A stretch of DNA of 47,218 bases, taken from positions 1 to 47,218 of the forward strand of contig QOQA01000010.1 in NCBI GenBank assembly GCA_003331875.1. The letters run 5' to 3'. Both the position numbers and the translations under genes were made by a program. Positions 43,832 to 47,218 of this stretch are shown one piece after another (position 1 is the stretch's first letter; every line of letters begins with the position of its first letter). This DNA is from Cryomorphaceae bacterium (lineage in GTDB: Bacteria; Bacteroidota; Bacteroidia; Flavobacteriales; Flavobacteriaceae). The notes under the pieces are model-generated. The model was not told the DNA's origin, searched no databases, and worked only from the letters and a program-made list of their open reading frames with translations.

Positions 43832-44384
43832 AAATTTTATTTGGTGTGATACAAAAGTCCAATTTTACATCTGCATAGTTTGTGTCTTCAATCTTGATTT
43901 CAGGTCCAAAAAATGATAATCCTATCTTCAAAATATTAGGGTTACATTTTTTGAAAAACTTATCATAGAACCCGGCACCATAACCAACTCTATTTCCTTC
44001 AATATCATATGAAAGCAATGGTGTAAAAACAACTTCAATCAATTCTGGATTAAAAACTATATTTTCACATGGTTCTTCGATTCCAAATTTATTTATTTGA
44101 AATTTAGTTTTTTCAGTAAATAAAAAAGCATCAATAACTTTTGTTTGAAAGTTGATTTTGGGATATAAGGTTTTTTTTGACTTTAAATTTAAATTTTCAA
44201 AAAGTCTGGAAGTATCAACTTCTTTTTTATGTTTAATTGATTTGTATATCATAAAGATGTTTTTATTCCAAATTTTTAATCTTAATGACTGTTCATAGAT
44301 TTGATTACTTAATTTTTTTAACTCTAAATCATTTAATTTATCTCTAAGATCTGTATATTTTTTTCTTGCCTGATTTTTTTTCAT
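43821..44384 (-). CDS. 5-formyltetrahydrofolate cyclo-ligase
   Basis: A 187-aa folate enzyme converting 5-formyl-THF to 5,10-methenyl-THF with ATP. ATG 44384 starts MKKNQARKKYTDLRDKL, the usual family beginning; a TTG six codons upstream is less likely. The C-terminal signature GNRVGYGAGFYDKFF forms the ATP/substrate pocket. The gene overlaps lspA tail to tail by 11 bases and is divergent from uvrC with only 40 bases between starts. Confidence 0.94.
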   Translation of the reverse strand: MKKNQARKKYTDLRDKLNDLELKKLSNQIYEQSLRLKIWNKNIFMIYKSIKHKKEVDTSRLFENLNLKSKKTLYPKINFQTKVIDAFLFTEKTKFQINKFGIEEPCENIVFNPELIEVVFTPLLSYDIEGNRVGYGAGFYDKFFKKCNPNILKIGLSFFGPEIKIEDTNYADVKLDFCITPNKIFSF

Positions 44385-44424
44385 TTTAAAAATATGTAAC
44401 AAATAAAATAATTATTTTAGTCTA

Positions 44425-46239
44425 ATGGCTAATGATGGTAAAATAATGTATAAAACCATTCCCGAAGAGCCCGGTGTCTACCAATTTTTCAATAAAGAAA
44501 ATAACATAATATATGTAGGCAAAGCAAAAAATTTAAAGAAAAGGGTTTCATCATATTTTCAAAAAAGCATCAAATCTAGAAAGACTATAAACCTAGTAAA
44601 GAACATAGATAAAATAGAGCATGCTGTAGTATATTCAGAGTCTGATGCTCTTCTCTTAGAAAACTCATTAATAAAAAAAAATCAACCGAAATACAATATT
44701 CTTTTAAGAGATGACAAAACTTATCCATGGATATGTGTAAAAAATGAGAGATTCCCTCGAATTTATTTAACACGAAAAGTAATTAGTGACGGTTCTGAAT
44801 ATTTTGGCCCATATACAAATGTTAAATATGTATATATTCTATTAAATCTAATTAATAATTTATATCCAATAAGGTCCAGCAACTATAATTTCAGCCCAAA
44901 TAAACTTAAGAGAATCAATGTTCCATTGTTTTTAAACATTTATAAAAAAAAGGGGCAATCTATAATACTTAATTTTTCATATGAAAAAGCAAGAGATTCT
45001 CTTTCTGAGGAAACTTATGATGAAAATATTTTATCAATAAAAAAAATTTTGAAAGGAAACTTAAAAGATGTAAAAAGTCTACTAAAAGAAAGAATGTTAG
45101 AGTTTTCTAAGAGATTACAATATGAAGATGCACAAAAGATTAAGGAAAATCTTTTATTACTTGAAAATTACCAATCTAAATCAACTGTTGTTAGCAATAA
45201 GCTAAACAATATTGATGTATTCAGTATTGTTTCAGATACTGAGTATGCATACACTAACTATCTTCAAATAGCTCACGGTAGAATAATTAGATTTCAGAAT
45301 AAAGAGATAAAGAAAAAGCTGGATGAAAAGGATACGGATATATTAAGTTTAGTTATAATTAACTCAAGAGATAAATTTAAATCCAATTCTAATACTATTA
45401 TCTCTAATTACAATTTATCTAATGAAATAAATACAAAATTTATTGTACCCAAAGTAGGTGATAAGATGAAGTTATTAAATCTATCAATAAAAAATGCTAA
45501 GTCATTTAGGGTTGAGAGACTTAAACAGGTCCAAATACTCGATCCTGAAAAACATTCAAATAGAATTTTAAATCAACTAAAAACCGATTTAAAAATGGAG
45601 GACATTCCTTCTCATATTGAGTGCTTTGATATATCTAATATTCAGGGAACTAATACTGTTGCAGCATGTGTTGTTTTTATTAATGCAAAACCATCAAAAT
45701 CAAATTACAGGAAATACAACATTAAGTCTGTAACTGGTCCAAATGATTTTGCGTCTATGGAGGAGGTTGTATTTAGAAGATACAGAAGACTTATTGATGA
45801 AAAAAAATCTTTGCCACAATTAATTGTAATTGATGGTGGTAAAGGTCAACTAAGTTCATCTTTGAAAAGTTTAAAAAAATTGAATATTGAGAGTAAAGTA
45901 ACCATTGTTGGGATTGCAAAAAGATTGGAAGAAATTTACTTTCCTGGAGATTCAATTCCTTTATACCTTAACAAAAAGTCTGAATCATTGAAGATTATTC
46001 AAAATCTAAGAAATGAAGCTCATAGGTTTGGAATAGAGTTCCATAAAAGTAAAAGAATTAAGAATGCTATGTCTTCGATTTTTGATAACATTGATGGAAT
46101 TGGCGAAAAAACTAAAAATAAATTGCTAAAGAAATACAAGTCTCTCTCCATTATAAAAAAACTTTCATTTGATGAAATTAAAGAACAAATAGGTCGTGAT
46201 AAAGCAAAAAAAATATTAAATGCTCTTGAACAAATTTAA
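44425..46239 (+). CDS. uvrC: UvrABC excinuclease subunit C
   Basis: A 604-aa nucleotide-excision repair nuclease. The N-terminal GIY-YIG domain (EEPGVYQFFNKENNIIYVGK) makes the 3' incision. A UVR motif (LQYEDAQKIKENLLLLE, about residues 225-245) binds UvrB. The RNase H-like domain for the 5' cut follows, with CFDISNIQGTNTVAACVVF and VIDGGKGQL. The C-terminal helix-hairpin-helix pair (IDGIGEKTKNKLLKKY) binds DNA. Domains and length are normal. The 3' end overlaps the next gene by 20 bases. Confidence 0.97.
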   Translation: MANDGKIMYKTIPEEPGVYQFFNKENNIIYVGKAKNLKKRVSSYFQKSIKSRKTINLVKNIDKIEHAVVYSESDALLLENSLIKKNQPKYNILLRDDKTYPWICVKNERFPRIYLTRKVISDGSEYFGPYTNVKYVYILLNLINNLYPIRSSNYNFSPNKLKRINVPLFLNIYKKKGQSIILNFSYEKARDSLSEETYDENILSIKKILKGNLKDVKSLLKERMLEFSKRLQYEDAQKIKENLLLLENYQSKSTVVSNKLNNIDVFSIVSDTEYAYTNYLQIAHGRIIRFQNKEIKKKLDEKDTDILSLVIINSRDKFKSNSNTIISNYNLSNEINTKFIVPKVGDKMKLLNLSIKNAKSFRVERLKQVQILDPEKHSNRILNQLKTDLKMEDIPSHIECFDISNIQGTNTVAACVVFINAKPSKSNYRKYNIKSVTGPNDFASMEEVVFRRYRRLIDEKKSLPQLIVIDGGKGQLSSSLKSLKKLNIESKVTIVGIAKRLEEIYFPGDSIPLYLNKKSESLKIIQNLRNEAHRFGIEFHKSKRIKNAMSSIFDNIDGIGEKTKNKLLKKYKSLSIIKKLSFDEIKEQIGRDKAKKILNALEQI

Positions 46240-47035
46240 TAGAATCGTAAAGTCAATTATTTTCTTAATTATTTTCTCATTTAAGGCTAATTCTCAAATT
46301 CAAAATTTGTATGACAATAACTATAACTCTTTTGGAAATGGTGAAATACTTGAATACAAATTAAAATATGGATTTTTTAATACAAGTTATGCCTCACTAT
46401 CTTTAAATGAGGTAAATCAGAATGGAAGAAAAATTTATAAGGCATCAGCAGTTGGAAGAACGACAGGACTAGCTCGTATTTTTTTTAAAGTTGAAGATTT
46501 GTACGAAAGCTATTTTGAGAAAGATTTTGTTAGACCAATAAAATCAATTAGGGATATTTATGAAGGTGGATATACCAGAAATTCTGAAACAACTTTTGAT
46601 CATATTAATAATATCGGGTATTTCAAAAACAGATTAAATGGGGAAGAAAGAAAAATAGATCTTTTAAATAATATTCAAGATTTAGTTTCTACATTTTATT
46701 TTCTAAGAAAGCATTTGAATATAACAGAACTTAAGCCAAATGATTATATTTTTGTAAATATATTTTTCAGTGCACAAAATTACCCTTTTAAAATGAAGTA
46801 CTTGGGCAAAGAAACTTTAGATACCAAATTTGGTTTAGTTGAATGTATGAGGTTTTCTCCTTTTATGGAAACAGGAAGGGTTTTTAGAGATAATGAAGGT
46901 ATTTCCTTGTGGGTCACAAATGATGAAAATCGAATACCAATTAAAGTGAAAGCAAATCTTAGAGTTGGTTCAATCACGGCAGATCTTTTCAGGTTTAGAG
47001 GGATTATAAATCCATTTAACATTATAGTAGAATAA
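46220..47035 (+). CDS. DUF3108 domain protein (exported)
   Basis: A 271-aa protein with a signal peptide (hydrophobic IIFLIIFSF, likely cleavage after ANSQ). The mature part is a beta-rich DUF3108 domain (GEILEYKLKYGFFNTSYASL near the start, KAKANLRVGSITADLF-like strands at the end). The function is unknown; homologues sit near envelope genes in Bacteroidetes. It begins inside the last codons of uvrC, suggesting coupled translation, and precedes a membrane-anchored gene. Confidence 0.85.
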   Translation: MLLNKFNRIVKSIIFLIIFSFKANSQIQNLYDNNYNSFGNGEILEYKLKYGFFNTSYASLSLNEVNQNGRKIYKASAVGRTTGLARIFFKVEDLYESYFEKDFVRPIKSIRDIYEGGYTRNSETTFDHINNIGYFKNRLNGEERKIDLLNNIQDLVSTFYFLRKHLNITELKPNDYIFVNIFFSAQNYPFKMKYLGKETLDTKFGLVECMRFSPFMETGRVFRDNEGISLWVTNDENRIPIKVKANLRVGSITADLFRFRGIINPFNIIVE

Positions 47036-47041
47036 TATTTT

Positions 47042-47218
47042 ATGATTGAGGATTTTAATGATGATCAAAAAAAAGAGAGTTTAAACTATAAAAGTCTCGC
47101 TTTAAAAATTCTCTTATTTCTAGCGATAGTGGTTATTTCCTATAATTTATTTTTTAAGAATAATAGTTCTAAAATAGATTTTATAAAAATTGAGGAAAAA
47201 GAAAAAATAATAAAGGAG
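47042..47218 (+). CDS. N-terminal fragment of a single-pass membrane protein (3' end outside window)
   Basis: From ATG 47042 the frame stays open for 59 codons to the window edge. It begins MIEDFNDDQKKESLNYKS, followed by one membrane helix (about residues 20-38, ending SYNLFF) and a charged Lys/Glu helix. No catalytic domain is visible yet. In Flavobacteriia a murein endopeptidase of the M23 family often follows the DUF3108 gene and has this anchor-plus-coiled-coil start, so that is the favoured guess. Confidence 0.65.
   Translation, partial: MIEDFNDDQKKESLNYKSLALKILLFLAIVVISYNLFFKNNSSKIDFIKIEEKEKIIKE

Noticed and set aside
1-47218. tRNA, rRNA, CRISPR arrays, insertion sequences or phage genes
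   Set aside because: Reading through the gaps I found no cloverleaf ending in CCA, no spaced direct repeats, and no transposase, integrase or recombinase motifs. Gaps are mostly under 110 bases.

Overview
The window looks like a chromosome segment of a marine, streamlined member of Flavobacteriia (Bacteroidetes). The reasons are very low G+C, near-absence of Shine-Dalgarno sites, the Bat (aerotolerance) operon, two TonB-dependent receptors with carboxypeptidase-regulatory N-domains, a surface-lipoprotein signal CSDDDD, an NrdB with an N-terminal ATP-cone, and the order recO - TonB receptor - ileS - dksA-like - lspA. I see no rRNA, tRNA, CRISPR, insertion sequence, prophage or integrase.

Layout. 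(1) Bases 1-6931: a 5'-truncated surface beta-helix lipoprotein and a hairpin terminator, then a TonB-dependent receptor, a PiT phosphate transporter fused to a PhoU-like domain, and a thioredoxin-type arsenate reductase. This reads as phosphate uptake plus arsenate detoxification. (2) 6932-10880: a 317-base intergenic region with a candidate promoter and two DnaA-box-like repeats, class I ribonucleotide reductase (nrdB with ATP-cone, then nrdA without one), a 64-aa membrane protein, and convergent dCMP deaminase, giving a deoxynucleotide-supply cluster. (3) 10881-18733: short mixed-strand housekeeping units: HupE/UreJ-like protein, TerB-DnaJ co-chaperone, bacilliredoxin, NtrY-like kinase, a dual-ATPase ABC protein, gpsA, pheS and cvpA. 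(4) A 13.6-kb minus-strand run, 32284 down to 18726: a three-gene sugar module (two TIM-barrel isomerase-like proteins and a DUF1080 3-keto-sugar hydrolase-like protein), yicC-gmk-nadD, then the complete moxR-DUF58-batA-E operon, tightly overlapped. (5) 32358-47218, nearly all plus strand: azurin lipoprotein, cystathionine gamma-synthase/lyase, glutamate dehydrogenase, recO, a second TonB receptor, ileS, dksA-like, a DUF1338 protein, lspA, (minus) 5-formyl-THF cyclo-ligase, uvrC, a DUF3108 protein and the start of a membrane-anchored protein.

Most of the window is conserved flavobacterial core. I find no convincing wholly new multi-gene system. The best leads are: a calcium-binding (thrombospondin type 3/OmpA-like) repeat inserted inside the DUF1080 enzyme; the exported sugar module around it; the DnaA-like repeats at the nrdBA promoter; the lipoprotein/TonB/PiT/ArsC group; 3' overlap at every one of the five convergent gene pairs; and a DUF1338 gene wedged between dksA-like and lspA. 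Gene ends are exact from reading frames. Some starts are TTG or GTG and were chosen by family N-termini or signal peptides.
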